From positions 12,367,001 to 12,431,000 of the forward strand of contig NC_066333.1 in assembly GCF_022539315.1 (NCBI RefSeq): a stretch of DNA of 64,000 bases, in the 5' to 3' direction. Origin of the DNA: Serinus canaria (taxonomy: Eukaryota; Chordata; Aves; Passeriformes; Fringillidae). Positions within the stretch are counted from its first letter, which is position 1. Each line of letters starts with the position of its first letter. The notes under the pieces were generated by a model that made no database searches, was not told where the DNA came from, and saw only the letters and a program-made list of their open reading frames with translations. Of the stretch, positions 14,341 through 26,361 are shown piece by piece. Both the position numbers and the translations under genes were made by a program.

Positions 14341-15000
14341 ATTGGCACAAGAGGCTGATCCCGGCTCGGCCGCTCCGGCTGGTGGGTGAGGAGCACTGGC
14401 TTTTGCAAAACCCGTCTGCCAGCAGCTGGAGCTGGGACTGCTCACACCCTGTTCTTGCAGACAGCAAGGAAACCATCCAGTGTCCCAAATAAATTAATGA
14501 ATTACTCTCCTCCTCCCAACAGACTCAACGCCGGAGCCAGGAGCCGTAATCGCGCTCCTGCTGCCTCTGAGTCACGGAGAGCCGGAGCTGGGCACGGCGT
14601 GCAGAGTCAGCAGAGGCAGATGCTGAGCTGCATTGTGTCTGCAAGTCAGTCAAACCAGTTTAAAGATAAACTCTTCTTCCCCTGGCCCCTCCACAGGCCC
14701 CTCCGTGCACACACGGCGCTGCCGTTTCCCGCCACGCAGGCGGCTTTTGGAACAGAGCGCCCGGCTGGCATCAAAGAGCTTTTGCCCCTTGGGTTAAACC
14801 GGGTTAGTCCAGGCCCTGAGCAGGCAGGGGAACCAAAGCTGAGGTTTGCAGAGGAGCCTGGAGGAGCCAAGCACTCAAAACCCATTAAAATCCAACGGGA
14901 GCGGAGCGCTCGCGCTCTCAGGTGCCGTTGAAGGTCTCAGCCTCCGTCCCAGGGTTAATCCAGATGTGGAGCTGTCGCCCTGTTGCTGTGTTTTCAAGGA
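14341..15000. promoter_or_regulatory. CpG-rich cluster, possible promoter or enhancer
   Basis: By hand count there are about 32 CpG dinucleotides in 660 bases, concentrated at 14360-14380, 14528-14605, 14703-14762 and 14896-14945. The surrounding kilobases have very few. GC content is clearly above the flanks. The observed-to-expected CpG ratio is near 0.6 by rough estimate, on the edge of the usual island definition. Within it are AP-1-like TGAGTCAC and a GGTTAAACCGGGTTAG motif. A plus-strand frame of 181 codons (14386-14931) lies inside it but is unrecognised and probably reflects low stop-codon frequency. It could be an orphan CpG island, an alternative promoter, a noncoding-RNA start or an enhancer. 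Confidence 0.4.
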
Positions 15001-15224
15001 CAAAGGAGGGCCCATAGCTGCAAGGACAGGTAGGGTGACACCCTTCTGTTCAGCACAACCACAGGAAACCTCCCCCAAAGCTGCCTCACTGATTTTCCCC
15101 TAGCGCCAGGGCCATTGCTCAGCTGCAGGGGGTAAATGGTGCCTGCTGAAAACCACTGGTACTCTGAGAAGCAGAAAACACCGTTTTCATTTCTTCTCTA
15201 AACTTTCATTTCATATCCTACCGC

Positions 15225-15440
15225 ATGGAAATGGGAATTTTTCATAATGAACCATTTTACGTCTGCCTCTGATAAAAACAAAATTACTGGCAAAACATAT
15301 TAAATCCCCCCTGCCACTGATGTGGCATTTGAAATTAATTGCCAGATAAGTTATGGGAGATATTAAAGGTCTGTAAGTAAATTTTAAATATTTTAATATT
15401 CAAAATTCAAACCATGTTGATCACACACAAGACGCTGCAG
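15225..15440. promoter_or_regulatory. Candidate conserved noncoding element
   Basis: An AT-rich, high-complexity block with TTTTACGTCTGCC, GAAATTAATTGCC and repeated AAATATTTTAATATT motifs. It also has a short hairpin (TGCCAC, loop TGAT, GTGGCA). It resembles constrained noncoding sequence, but conservation cannot be shown here. Confidence 0.2.
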
Positions 15441-18400
15441 AGCTCGTTTCTTCTGCCTGGCTGTGATGAAATTCTATGAATCCTTTTCTGGTAAGAAAAT
15501 ACACCTACTCAATGTTTTTGGTGATATTTACTGATATTTGCTTAATATTAGTAGTTTAGGTGAATGTTTCTGCCACAAGGTTCAGCTGTATGTTTGATCA
15601 GAAAAATAAAAAGTTAAAACTAAACAAGTATCATGATGAAAACCTCAGGGAGCATTTTGAAGCAACTCAAATTTTAGATAAATCTAGCTTGCATAAAGCT
15701 GGTGTTAATCCATGTATTTTCCTTAATTCTTCTACTATTCCAGTGTAAAGAAAATTATTTTTTCCTTTTTTAACAATAAGAATAAAAAGAGTTTATTCTT
15801 ATTACAGCTACTAAAACATCTCAAAGCTCGATTTCTCCAAAAAAAACACCACATTTACTTTTTTTTAACAGAAAAAACTAAACTGCAAAAATTATTTACT
15901 TTGAATCATTTTACCCTATGGATATTCCCCAAAATTTTTCAATTCTTCAAATTTTTCAAATGTGTTTAAAATAAATTAAACAAAAAAATAATGTTTCATC
16001 AACTAAGAATAAATCTGATCCTGCACCTAATTCCCACTTTCCAAGCTGCAAACATGAAAGATTTTTTTAGGAGAGGTTTTTTTGAAAAGAGGGAAGATAA
16101 ACACACAATGCCCTTTAAGTTCCAGTAGGAATATTCTCACTATAGCATGTCTTCATTATTTGGCCCCAGGATGACACAACATCACAACTGCAGGTCCTCA
16201 AGGCTCTGTTCTCATTGTAAATGCAAAGTACAGGTCACAGACATTTTCCCTGGAAATGGAAATTGCAGATGCCCAATTTTTGTTCATGTTCTGTGCCTGC
16301 TCTAGGTCAGGAGTGGGATTAGGAAAAGCTGCCTTGATATTCAGTCCCAGATTATCGCCCCTTTTTCACATTCAGTGACAGTTTCATCCCAAAATACTGC
16401 TGTGGATCTGATCCCAAGGGAATTGCCTTTCCCACTGACACCAGGGCAGTGTTGCAGCCACCAAGGCACATCTATAAATTGCAGTACATGCCACTTTTCC
16501 AAATCTTTCCACGGTGTGTGATGAACACCAGTGATGGTTACAAACAGAGATTCACCTTGGGTCATGCTGCAGTGGATCTACGAGTCAGTGCTCTGAGGGA
16601 TGGAGGAGGAAAAGGATCTCTTATCAGCAGCAGGAGAAGAGCCAGGCTTATCAGGAGCCCTGCAGGAAATCCTCCTCTGTAACCCACAAGGCATCAAAGA
16701 CAAGGAAAACAAGCGATATTGGGATGGCAAGTGAGAACCCAGCTCCAGGAATGCTGCAGGATGCGAGACAATGCCGTGGCCAGGCACCAGAATCACCAGG
16801 ACCTGAGAGCTCGAGGATCTTGGCCACAGGACTCATCTGCACTGCACAGTATTGAGTTAAAAAATTAACTGAGGAGGTACACACAGCTCCTGCAGGAATC
16901 AAAACCAGCTCTGCTTCACCAGCATGGGTTTGGGAGCGTTTTTCCTGCATTTGGGCAAATACAAATTTCTGCTGTGCTACACCGCAGCCATCTCCAATCT
17001 CTCCGTGCACCAGGTTCCACTGGTATAAATGGTGATAAAGACAACTTCCAGGGCTTTATGGTGGTTGTGAGAATGGAAATCATTATCCCCAGTGGGGAAT
17101 ACCTGAACACCTGAGCTGAGCCAAAACCAGGGCAGCAGTGGAGGCAGGACCCTGCTCCAGACACCGTTTTTGCTCCAGCTCCCACCATCAGTCCATGGGC
17201 AACTCGAGCACCTCGAGAGCATTTCAGGGAGATCCAGGAGGGACTGTGCCTACTTGCACAGGGAATTCAAACAGCTTATTACCAAAGCCATTTTCTTTTT
17301 TTATTATTACTTTCTTCAAACAAAGCTAATAAATCAAATCACCCAAGATGCACATTATGCAAAGCTTAATTAGATTTGGCACACATCTCGTTAGGAGTAG
17401 CGCCCATCTGACTTCAGATCAGAGAGCTCAGGTTTGATGGGTGGAACCAAATCGCCCACTTTGGAGTTGCTAAATCTACTTTTAAATGCAGTGTGTTTGC
17501 ATTTTTTCACTCTGGGACCTGGAGGAGGTTAGCTTTGTTTGACTTCTGGGCAACGGGAGCAGTGGAAGGGAATTCAGAAGGAGGAGACAAGTTTCTGAAG
17601 AGCACAAATCTCTTATTCTGCAGGCACAGAGAAATCACAAAGTTGGCAGCAACCATTTCATGGGGCTTCATTTCACGTGTTCTAAGACGTTCTGGGGTGC
17701 TTTTAACAAAAGCATAGAAAACTAACACAAAAATACTATTTTAATAGCATTTTGTTTGGCATAGCAACCTTCATTGCTGATACCTCTCCTGATTTTACTG
17801 CCAGCCTCTTGCTTTTCTTACACACACAGCTCTTCTAGAAACAAGACCTTGTGAAAAATTTCAGCTTGATATTTTTTAAAATGCATGTATGCCCTTAATA
17901 GAAATTAAAACGTGAAAAGGGGAAAAAAATTCGATGTCTATTCAAGAAAAGGTGAAGGAAAAGATTTTTACAAGGTAAAAATGCTGCCTCAACACTCAAT
18001 CCCTTTTCTGCTGAGGAGGAGTAGCAGTGACCAGCAGGGTATAAGAACCTGATGAGCAACATCAAGATGCTGCAACACCTTGCCCAGATGTTGCCCAGAT
18101 GAGCAACACCTCTGCAGATGGTGCTGAACCCCCTTAGCAACCTCCTGTCCCCAATCCCCCTTCCATGGAGGGACACAGGGGAGGGAGGGGAAGAGGCTGA
18201 GCACAGACACACTCATGTGAAAATGAGCTCAGAGCTCCCCAGGGAGTCCTGTGCTCCAGATAACAAACAGACCACAGCCTGGGCAGAGAGCAGAGAAAGA
18301 CAAGAGGTTTTCTGGCTCCTGGCCAGGCTGTACCTCAGCTGGCCACAGGCTGCTCACGATGGAGAGAGCTGGTGTCAGCCCATGGCTGGGGTGACACTGC

Positions 18401-19901
18401 AAAGGCCATCACTCCCTGGCAAACAGCACAGCTGGCTGGAGCAGGGGGGGTGTGCTTCACAGAGAGCCCCACATGCTGCTTGTGCTGCCCAAACCAGCAC
18501 AGGCTGAGGCCCAAATTTGTGCCCTGCCTGCCAGGTGACAGCTCCACTGCCAACCCTCCCCACCATCCCCTGCATCAGCCCAGGGCAGGAGTGACAGCAC
18601 AGAGCCCAGACAGGTTCTGCATGGACAGACACCCTCTGAGCTCCACACTCATCCACCCAGAATGGACACAGGCCTCCTGTGCCCAAAAACACCAGCAGGG
18701 CACAGCAAATTTTAAATAACAACTGCCTGCCATGGGCAGCTCACAGGCACTCTTCCAGTGACCACTTAATTAAGAAGAAAAAATTATTATATTCAGTAAA
18801 TTATTTAATGAAACAATTATTTCAGGCAGAAATCCTAGGTTACCTCTAGTCAACCAACACACAAAAAAGATATGATAATTTCAAATTAATTCTTCAGAGT
18901 GACACACACATTCAGGGTCTGCCTTTAAAAAGGTGCTGGTGCCTGAGTTTTGTAACCTAAACACCTGACATTTTTCTCCCTATGAGATGGGAGGCTCACA
19001 TTTGCCTTATTCACAAGCACAGAAATGGGCAGAAATAATTAAATAAAGGGAGCCCAGTTCATGCTCCAGTGCACCATGTAAGAGAAGCTGTGCCTGACAA
19101 TGACATTGAAAACCAGTTGTCAGTCTAATGTAATCAGAGAGACAATTGGCTCTGCTGGCAAGAACTGAATTAGTGTTTTCTGTCTGAATCAGTGTCATCT
19201 TCTAGGGAGCAGTGAAGCTTATGCAATGATAACAAAACTCCCCAGAAGCTGCATTTGTTACTGAAATATGGTGGTGCTTTGGTGCTGTGTAACCTCATTC
19301 TGTAACACAATATACCTCATGGTCATGATGCTGCTCTCATGTTCCTTGCAAGGGTACAATCCAAGGACCAGATATGAGATCAAACTAGACAAGCATAATA
19401 TTAAAACTTTAAAATCTCCCCTTGAGAGCTGATGTGGTTTATTCCCAGGCGTGTTGCCTGCTCTCTCACTCGCTGTACACACATGCAGAGCATGAAATCA
19501 GAGTCCAGGCCTAGATGCAGCTTCAAATATTTGTGCTCTGGGGGGAGACAGAAGGGACAGTGGTGCTGGGCTTCATTTTCCTAATGAGGACAGGAACATT
19601 TCAAACCAAGGTCAAATATAAGCAAATGTTCCTTTAAAAGTAGGACCTGCTGCTGATGCACATTTGGATTTTGTAATGAGACTCTAAGAGTCAGCCTTAA
19701 AACAGCCTTCTTAGGATTGTGACAGCACCTGGTAACTCTACCTTTATTTGTGTTTCAGTTCATGGCATGGGTTATTGTTGGGCACCAGAACATGCTGAGT
19801 AAAAAAATTTTGATTTTTTTTTTCATTTTCACTGTGGTAGAAGGCTCAAGCTGCATCTGCTGCCCCTTGCCTGCAGAACCACCCCACGGGCCCCTCATGG
19901 G

Positions 19902-19933
19902 GGGAGTATTTCCAGGTGGGAGTATTTCCAGGG
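19902..19933. repeat. 16-bp tandem duplication
   Basis: GGGAGTATTTCCAGG(T/G) occurs twice back to back (19902-19917 and 19918-19933), differing only at the last base. It is probably a recent slippage or local duplication, with no gene context. Confidence 0.75.
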
Positions 19934-20484
19934 GTCTCCTTCCATGTGGTCCAAGAGAGTGGAAGGGTGTACAGGTACAGAACAAAAAGGCTACCTCAGA
20001 AATGCCACTAATCTTCATAAAAATACTGCTTCAGCCCAAAAAACTTCTTACATTTATGTATCATAATAAAACATTACGAATTATGTTTGTATTACAAACA
20101 ACTGGCACTGAGAAATTTCTGGTTTGACTTCTGTTAATAACTGTCTTCTCTTGTGTTCAGCAATATTGGTCAATAAGAACCTCAACGAAAGCAATAAAGG
20201 CAGATGGTTCTCATAAATTGGTTTTAAAGGTATTTTCTCTTTTTTGTCTACACCACCTGTTTTTTTTAAGAGATATTGGTGTGAGGGCAGGGTACTCTCA
20301 CAGGATTGATATACATCTGTAATTAGCAAGCTGATCATCCTCCTCAGGCCAGGGAGACACTGCATGATCTGACACTTAAAGGCACGACATCAAAATACAT
20401 ACCCTCTTTTTTTATAATTAACATTCCACATTAAATATTCATTAAAACTTACATAAATTATTTCCTTGTTCAAGGCTCGACTTC

Positions 20485-20600
20485 TCTGTCCTTGTTCAGA
20501 CAGAGCTCTCATTGAATGTGTTTACCCAGCTAAGACAAGACATGACCACACTTTAAATCTTTTGTGCTGCCATTAGTCTTTGTCAGCCTCTAGTCTTGCT
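20485..20600. promoter_or_regulatory. Candidate conserved noncoding element
   Basis: Complex mid-GC sequence containing GTGTTTACCCAGC (a forkhead-like GTTTAC core), a GACAGAGCTC motif and GCCATTAGTC. It follows an AT-rich TAAATATTCATTAAAA stretch. It is a weak candidate enhancer based on motif texture alone. Confidence 0.15.
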
Positions 20601-20748
20601 CAGAGAGCACGAGGCACAACAGAAATCCTGAAGCTCCTCGTGTGTGATTCCCTCTTCTGCTCTACAGAAAACACCTCAAAACCAAATCCCAAACAACAGC
20701 AACAACCGAAAACGACCAAACAAAACCCAGAAGAAATCCCTGCATGTC

Positions 20749-20787
20749 TGTTGGAGCAAAAGCTCCAACAAATAGAGCAAAAGCTCT
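20749..20787. repeat. Two adjacent hairpins sharing an AAAA loop
   Basis: The first hairpin has 9-bp arms TGTTGGAGC and GCTCCAACA around AAAA (20749-20770). The second has 5-bp arms AGAGC and GCTCT around AAAA (20774-20787). The shared core GAGCAAAAGCTC suggests a short local duplication followed by divergence of the flanks. No tail or gene context supports an RNA terminator. Confidence 0.65.
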
Positions 20788-21429
20788 GCTCAAGGAGAGG
20801 AGTTTGCACAAACAAGAGGAGACTCACAGGAGCAGGAACATCCCCATCACATCTGCCAGGGCTCCAGACCAGGGCTCCACAGAGCTCCTCGCTGCAAGAC
20901 AGAGGCATTGAGATGAAGAGGGAAGAGGAATGCTTTATGCCTTCCATCTCCTGTGTGTCAAGCCAAAGCCCCAAACAGGAAATGTTTCCCCAGAAGAGTT
21001 TTGGAACAAAGTGCTTTTCACATGGACTGGGTGAATTTTTTAGGTCTCTTCAGAAACTGTTTTCATTTACTGAAACAAGGAGAAGAAAAAAGGCTCAGTG
21101 AGGGCAAGGCAGATGACCACATCCCCTTGGCACACACCTTGCAGTCCAGCTCTGCCCTCTGAAGACGTGGACACTCTCCAGTAGTGCTTATTTATCTGTC
21201 ACGTTGTGGTGATGGATGTTACTGCTGCTCTCAAAAACATATGCTCACAAGTTTATTATGGCACTAAATATGGGCTGGGTAAGAATCTGGATTGTTTAAG
21301 TGTCAAACAGTGACAACATGTGTACAATACAACTCAGACATCAAGGGGGAACCAGCTCAGCTAATATGTGGTATTCATAGAAGCCTGTAGGAACAAAGAC
21401 CACCCATCAAGCCCAACCAAAGCTGCCAC

Positions 21430-21580
21430 AAGAATAGGTGGTGCTGCTTCCGTCACTGCGTACTGGGTGCCAATTGGCTTCCTAATTAGATTAGCAGGCT
21501 AATAAAAGGCATAAAACTCCATCAAAGCACAATCTGTTATAAGTTTTCCTATGACAAACATTGCTGTAAGTTCAGCAGAT
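21430..21580. promoter_or_regulatory. Candidate homeodomain-type regulatory element
   Basis: TACTGGGTGCCAATTGG is followed by CTAATTAGATTAGCAGG and GCTAATAAAAGGC. This gives a CCAAT-type site and several overlapping TAAT/ATTA homeodomain cores (21483-21493) within about 70 bases, next to a perfect hairpin at 21581-21608. Such clustering is common in developmental enhancers. An alternative is a fragment of an old LTR, because AATAAAAGGCATAAAA could serve as a TATA-like motif. Confidence 0.3.
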
Positions 21581-21608
21581 TTCTGCTCATGGTAGGTCAT
21601 GAGCAGAA
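21581..21608. repeat. Perfect 11-bp inverted repeat
   Basis: The arms TTCTGCTCATG and CATGAGCAGAA are exact reverse complements separated by the 6-base loop GTAGGT. This is the longest perfect small hairpin I found in the window. It could be a binding site for a dimeric factor or a chance palindrome. The stem is too short for a canonical microRNA precursor. Confidence 0.7.
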
Positions 21609-24519
21609 CACCCAGTGCATGTTTGTTTTTCTTATGGCCAGTTTGTTCTTTTTATCTTTTGTATGGATTGTACTTTTCATTAATGAGAATTCATATTTCC
21701 TTTACAAGAATAGCCCTGAGTATCACAGTTTTCAAGTAGTCACTAAGTAACAATCAGCATAAATAACTCTCATACTTCTCAGCATCTTCCTTCAAATAAT
21801 GCTGTTTTGTTCTATTTCATATTATATTTTATAAAAGCACGTGGTAAATTGGCTAGCACAAAAAAAGAGAACTGTTAAATAAATCAATGAAGCCCCCAAA
21901 AAAAGAAAACCAAAACATCTCCTTAAATAAATGAGTTGGAACATAGCAATCTTGGAGACAGCAGCACCACATGGGAACTGCTGGAGCTCTGCTCTCATCC
22001 TGGAAGACCAAAGAGCTCAAGCAGAACTGGAGCATTGCTTGACAAGCCTTCAAAAGGATTGAACAGAAAAGGAGTAAAAGCAAAGAGTGGCAAAAATCCC
22101 CAAACAAACACCACCACGCCAGGATAGAAGAGAAGGATAGGTGGAAGAGGAGAAGCAATAGAAAAAGAAAAGATTGATAGGAAATTGAGACTGAAATCTA
22201 ATGTATCTTCATCATGAGCACATATCAGTGAGTGGTAAAAGAATTTCTTCCTTTGATATATCAAACCATTAATATCCAACTTTCCTTTCTCAGTGTTAGT
22301 AACAGAATGACCAAAGGAAAAAATGAGCACAATAAAACAAAACTGCAACTCTTGCTCATCTGAATTAATATTCAAACCTGAAAAAACCCTGCCCAGACTC
22401 TGATCTGCAGTGCAAGGGCCTCAGAATACAACAGGAGTTCTGAGAAACCCTGAACTCTCAAGCTACAGAGTGAAAGACCCAGAAGATGCCACCACATCTT
22501 AATTAGCAATTTACAGGGTGAACTGAAGAAAGTCCTAAGGACTTGAGTGGCACCACCTACCCCACAAATTCAACATTCCCCATTTTCCCTGACAGAAAGT
22601 AAAGCTTCCCAAGGTGGGACCCTGCCCATAAGCCACAGCTGGAACCTCTGCTTGGGTTAGGATGGCAAAGGCAGCAGTTCACTTTCAGAAGGTCCCTTTG
22701 TCCAACACAGCTCCCCAGCCTTTTGGAGAGTGCTGTAAAGTCTTTTCCCCAGGCTCTCTCAGAGGAGGTGGGTTGAGGGAGGTGTGGGTGCTGGAAAGAG
22801 AGAGATATTGGCTCCAAGTTAAACAGCTTTTTGTATGCACAACCTGAGGCATAAACAAGTCAGGATTTGCGTACTGGACCTTTGCATACACAATCTGTGT
22901 GCTCTGGAAAAATCATTTAATAGTCCTTCTATTGCAGGGGTGTGAAAACACTGGGTCAGCTTCTTTGTATTTTAAACTGCATAGAAATGAGTGTGAAATA
23001 AGGAAATCCACAAGCAGCTCTCTCCAGTCCGTGGATTACCTGAACAGGCAGTTCTGGGCATGAGTGAGGGATGGAGAGGTGGAATTTCATGGCCTGTGCC
23101 GTGAAGGAAACCAGGCTGGATGGCCAAAAAGCTCCATGGATGACCAGGGTAGTCCCCAGATGACACCACCTCATACCTGTGCAGGCTTCAGTGACAACAA
23201 AGCTGTGGCAAAGAGGAAAGCAAGGAGCAGTGGTGGCACAGGGACAGGACATCACACGGGGCCAGATGTGCTGTTTACATTTTGGCTGGGTTTCATTGCT
23301 AAGAAAGTGCTCTTCCAGGGGAGGACCCCAGCTCTCAGACCTCTTGGAATACAAGGTTTTTCAGAAGTGACTTGAAAGCAAAGAGGGTGGGGGAAATCTG
23401 ATTTAATAAATGATATATAGGAGTATAATTATATGGTTTTAAACACAGTTCCAGTTCACTTGTCTCAGCAAGAAACGTTGGTGTGTGAGAGAAATCATTT
23501 ATATTGCTTACTATGGTTTTTCAATCTTGGCAAGCACTTTTTCCATTCTAAGATGTGGGAACACCCACATCAGTAATTACATACGTTAGCAAAAACTACA
23601 AGATAACTTGTGTTCTGGAGAGGGGGGTTTCTCCCATTTCTCAGTGAACTCTAAGGGCAGTAAAAGGGAAGATCTCTGTAAAAAATTATTACTGAAAACA
23701 TGAGCTATGTAGTAAAACACAGACCCGTTATCCAAAATACCATTTATAACACCCCTGTGACAAAGCTAACAAGTTTTCAGTTCTGGGCACCTTGTTGAGT
23801 GTGAAGAGGATTAATAATCCTATCCCTGGGTGCAAACCAGCACAGCCACTGGGGAGATTCTGCACATTACAAGGGGGGTTAATTGATAGGACACATGCAC
23901 GTGTGCATTCCAGCAAAACCTGGTGCTAAAACGGGAGAGCTGAGCTTTCTGAGCAGGAACCACTAGCTAGGAATTCCATGGGGTGGGAATTCTGGTGTGC
24001 AGAGCTGGAGGGAGTTGGAGCTGGGGCTCCCACAGCTGCTCACGTGCTCCAGCCCCAGCCTGAACCCCAGCTTGGCCAGCCCAACACAGAGCACTGAGGG
24101 ATGAGCTGGAGAGCTCACCCAGCTGGGGACAGGCTGTGGCCACTGCCAGCACCCCCACCAAATCCAGCTGTGCTCATTTCTCTCCTGATCCTCACCTTGC
24201 CTAAAGGAGACCAGGAATATGCAGGAATATTCATTTTGCAGGCAGGTGTGTTTAGGTAGATGGCAGAGAAATCTTGCTGCCCACGAGGGAACTCTTCACT
24301 TCCATAACCCTGCCTCCTGCAATCCCAGGGTATGCAGGACAGACTCCTGGCACAGCCACAATCTTTTACCTGACCTAATACAGGACATTTTCTTGCAGAG
24401 ATTTTTCCCAATATGTGTCTGGATATAAAGACACGATCACTCCTCGTTTTCTGTTTTGTTTTCTTTTCTTTTGTGGTTGCACAGCTCTCAAATCTCAATA
24501 AAGATTTAATTACACGCTG

Positions 24520-24660
24520 CATTAAAAGAGAATTGGCTTAGCTTTCTTTATGGTTTCTTAAATATTCTTTTTATTAAAGCAGATGCAGATCATTAAGAAG
24601 AGCAATGATAAATAATGGTTCACAGGCAAAATTATAATCTGTCCTTTTGTGTATTTTGGA
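24520..24660. promoter_or_regulatory. Candidate conserved noncoding element
   Basis: An AT-rich, complex block with GCATTAAAAGAG, TATTAAAGCAGATGC and GCAATGATAAATAATGG. Several TTAAT/ATTAA cores lie close together and there are no simple repeats. It is only a compositional candidate. Confidence 0.2.
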
Positions 24661-25538
24661 GTTAAAAAGCCACCAGACCTAGAGACATCACGCTAGTAGG
24701 GCAAGGCAAGAATGGGAAAATCATGTTTTTCTAACCCTGGATAACCCCAACTATTGCTATTTGCCACTAAATGTCCAAAATTAACTTGTATTCTATTTAA
24801 AAATAGAATATTTTCTATACTAATTAGACTATTTCTATAATAAAAATGGCCTAAAAAAATTTAAAAATTAACAGCACCAGGAGTTTTCTGTGGGGTTTAT
24901 GTCAAGTTGTAGGCTTTAAAAATTTCCAGAATATAAAGACATTCAAATCCTCAATTTTAGTATCCTAAAAAATTACCTTGCATATTTCTGGGATTTTAAA
25001 ACGTTGATCTCCCCACTCCCAGCCCCTGTAATCCCTAACATTGGTGCAAAAGGTCTTGCAAGCTTTCTTTAAGTCATCTTCTTTAAGCAGAGCTGAATTA
25101 TTATGTCAAAGGGTTCAGATCACTCCACGTTTCTTTTGTTTAAACAGAATTGGGCCCAAAAAGAACAGGGAAAAAAAATTATCAAACCCCACAGCTTTCT
25201 GGCTACCACACCAGCTTTTTTAATATCTTAAATGACATGGCTCAATGGAAAATTTTAAAAAACCAGACCATTATAATGCTATAATCTTAAGTAGCTCTTA
25301 AAAAAAACAACAAAACACTCTCCCCCCTTGCTGCCCCCCCAGAAAATCCAGATGAGCACAGAAAAAGCTGTCAAGCTCAGTCTTGTCCAAAGCAGATCTG
25401 CCAATGTTCTGACAATGTTTGCACTTGCTTGTCAAAATGGTCACTTCAGCTGAGCATCATTTACACTTTGGCTTACAAATTAGTTATGTAAATTATCTAT
25501 AAATTTAACATGGAAAAAAATCCACCTACCTTTAAAGT

Positions 25539-25580
25539 TATATATATAAATATAGAGAGTTTCTATATATATTATAAAAT
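25539..25580. repeat. TA-rich low-complexity tract
   Basis: TATATATA tracts separated by AGAGAGTTTC form a rough palindrome. This is simple AT-rich repeat sequence with no other support. Confidence 0.5.
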
Positions 25581-26305
25581 GCGGCGTCGTGGGGCCAGCA
25601 TTTCCTGGCTGAAGGGAAATGTTGGAGCTGGAGCACCCAGGAGAGACTGGAGCACAAGGTTCTCTGCACCTGGGCTTCCTTCCCTCCCTCCTCTGCCACC
25701 AGCTCCTGCTGGAAATTGAAGAAAAAGCCCTTTTATGCCTCACTTTGTCCATCTGCAAAGTGAACAGGGCTGGTTGAGCTCATCCTTGCATTATCTAACA
25801 AATGAAAGGATTTTCTCCTCTCTGAGAGCCACATCAGAAGGTGTTTGAGCAAATGACCTACTCTGAAATTGCTCAGAAATCCCTTTTCAGCAAGAGGAGG
25901 AATGTAGGATTTTTACCAACTGGTCTCTTGGGCCAAATTGCACATTTTTGGGAGCTGTGTTGCTCGTGTCAGCTGCTTCATGATGCTGTTAATGCACAGG
26001 GGCTGGAGGAGTGCCTGGGCTGTTTATGGGAATGTCTTTAATTGTTCAGCAGATTTTAAAGATAATTAACCATATTGTTATTAAAAAAAAAGGTGCTGAG
26101 AGAGCTTTGTCATGGATTTCTTTCCTTCATGTATAGAAAGAGTTCAGCTGAATATTTACACTAAGACAAGTAGGACCAGTTAGGGTAGGAAGAGAAGAAA
26201 ATCTTCGAAGGAGAGAGGATCCTGCACCTGGGACTGCTCTGAAACTGAGACTTTCATCACAACAGTGAGAGCTTCTGCAGGAGGGAATTCTAAATCTCCC
26301 TGAAC

Positions 26306-26361
26306 TCTATCTGTATATGAAACACTCTACACACTCATACAGATTCTATCTGTATATGAAA
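26306..26361. repeat. 17-bp direct repeat
   Basis: TCTATCTGTATATGAAA occurs at 26306-26322 and again at 26345-26361, offset by 39 bases. The intervening sequence is not repeated. It is probably a local duplication with a diverged spacer. Confidence 0.7.

Noticed and set aside
14386..14931. 181-codon plus-strand frame in the CpG cluster
   Set aside because: The composition explains its length. No signal peptide, domain or convincing gene structure is visible, so it is kept only as something to check once.
21360..21560. Possible solo LTR or second CR1 fragment (TTCATAGAAGCCTGTAGG, AATAAAAGGCATAAAA)
   Set aside because: Resemblance is limited to a few short words. No boundary, terminal repeats or second copy was found.
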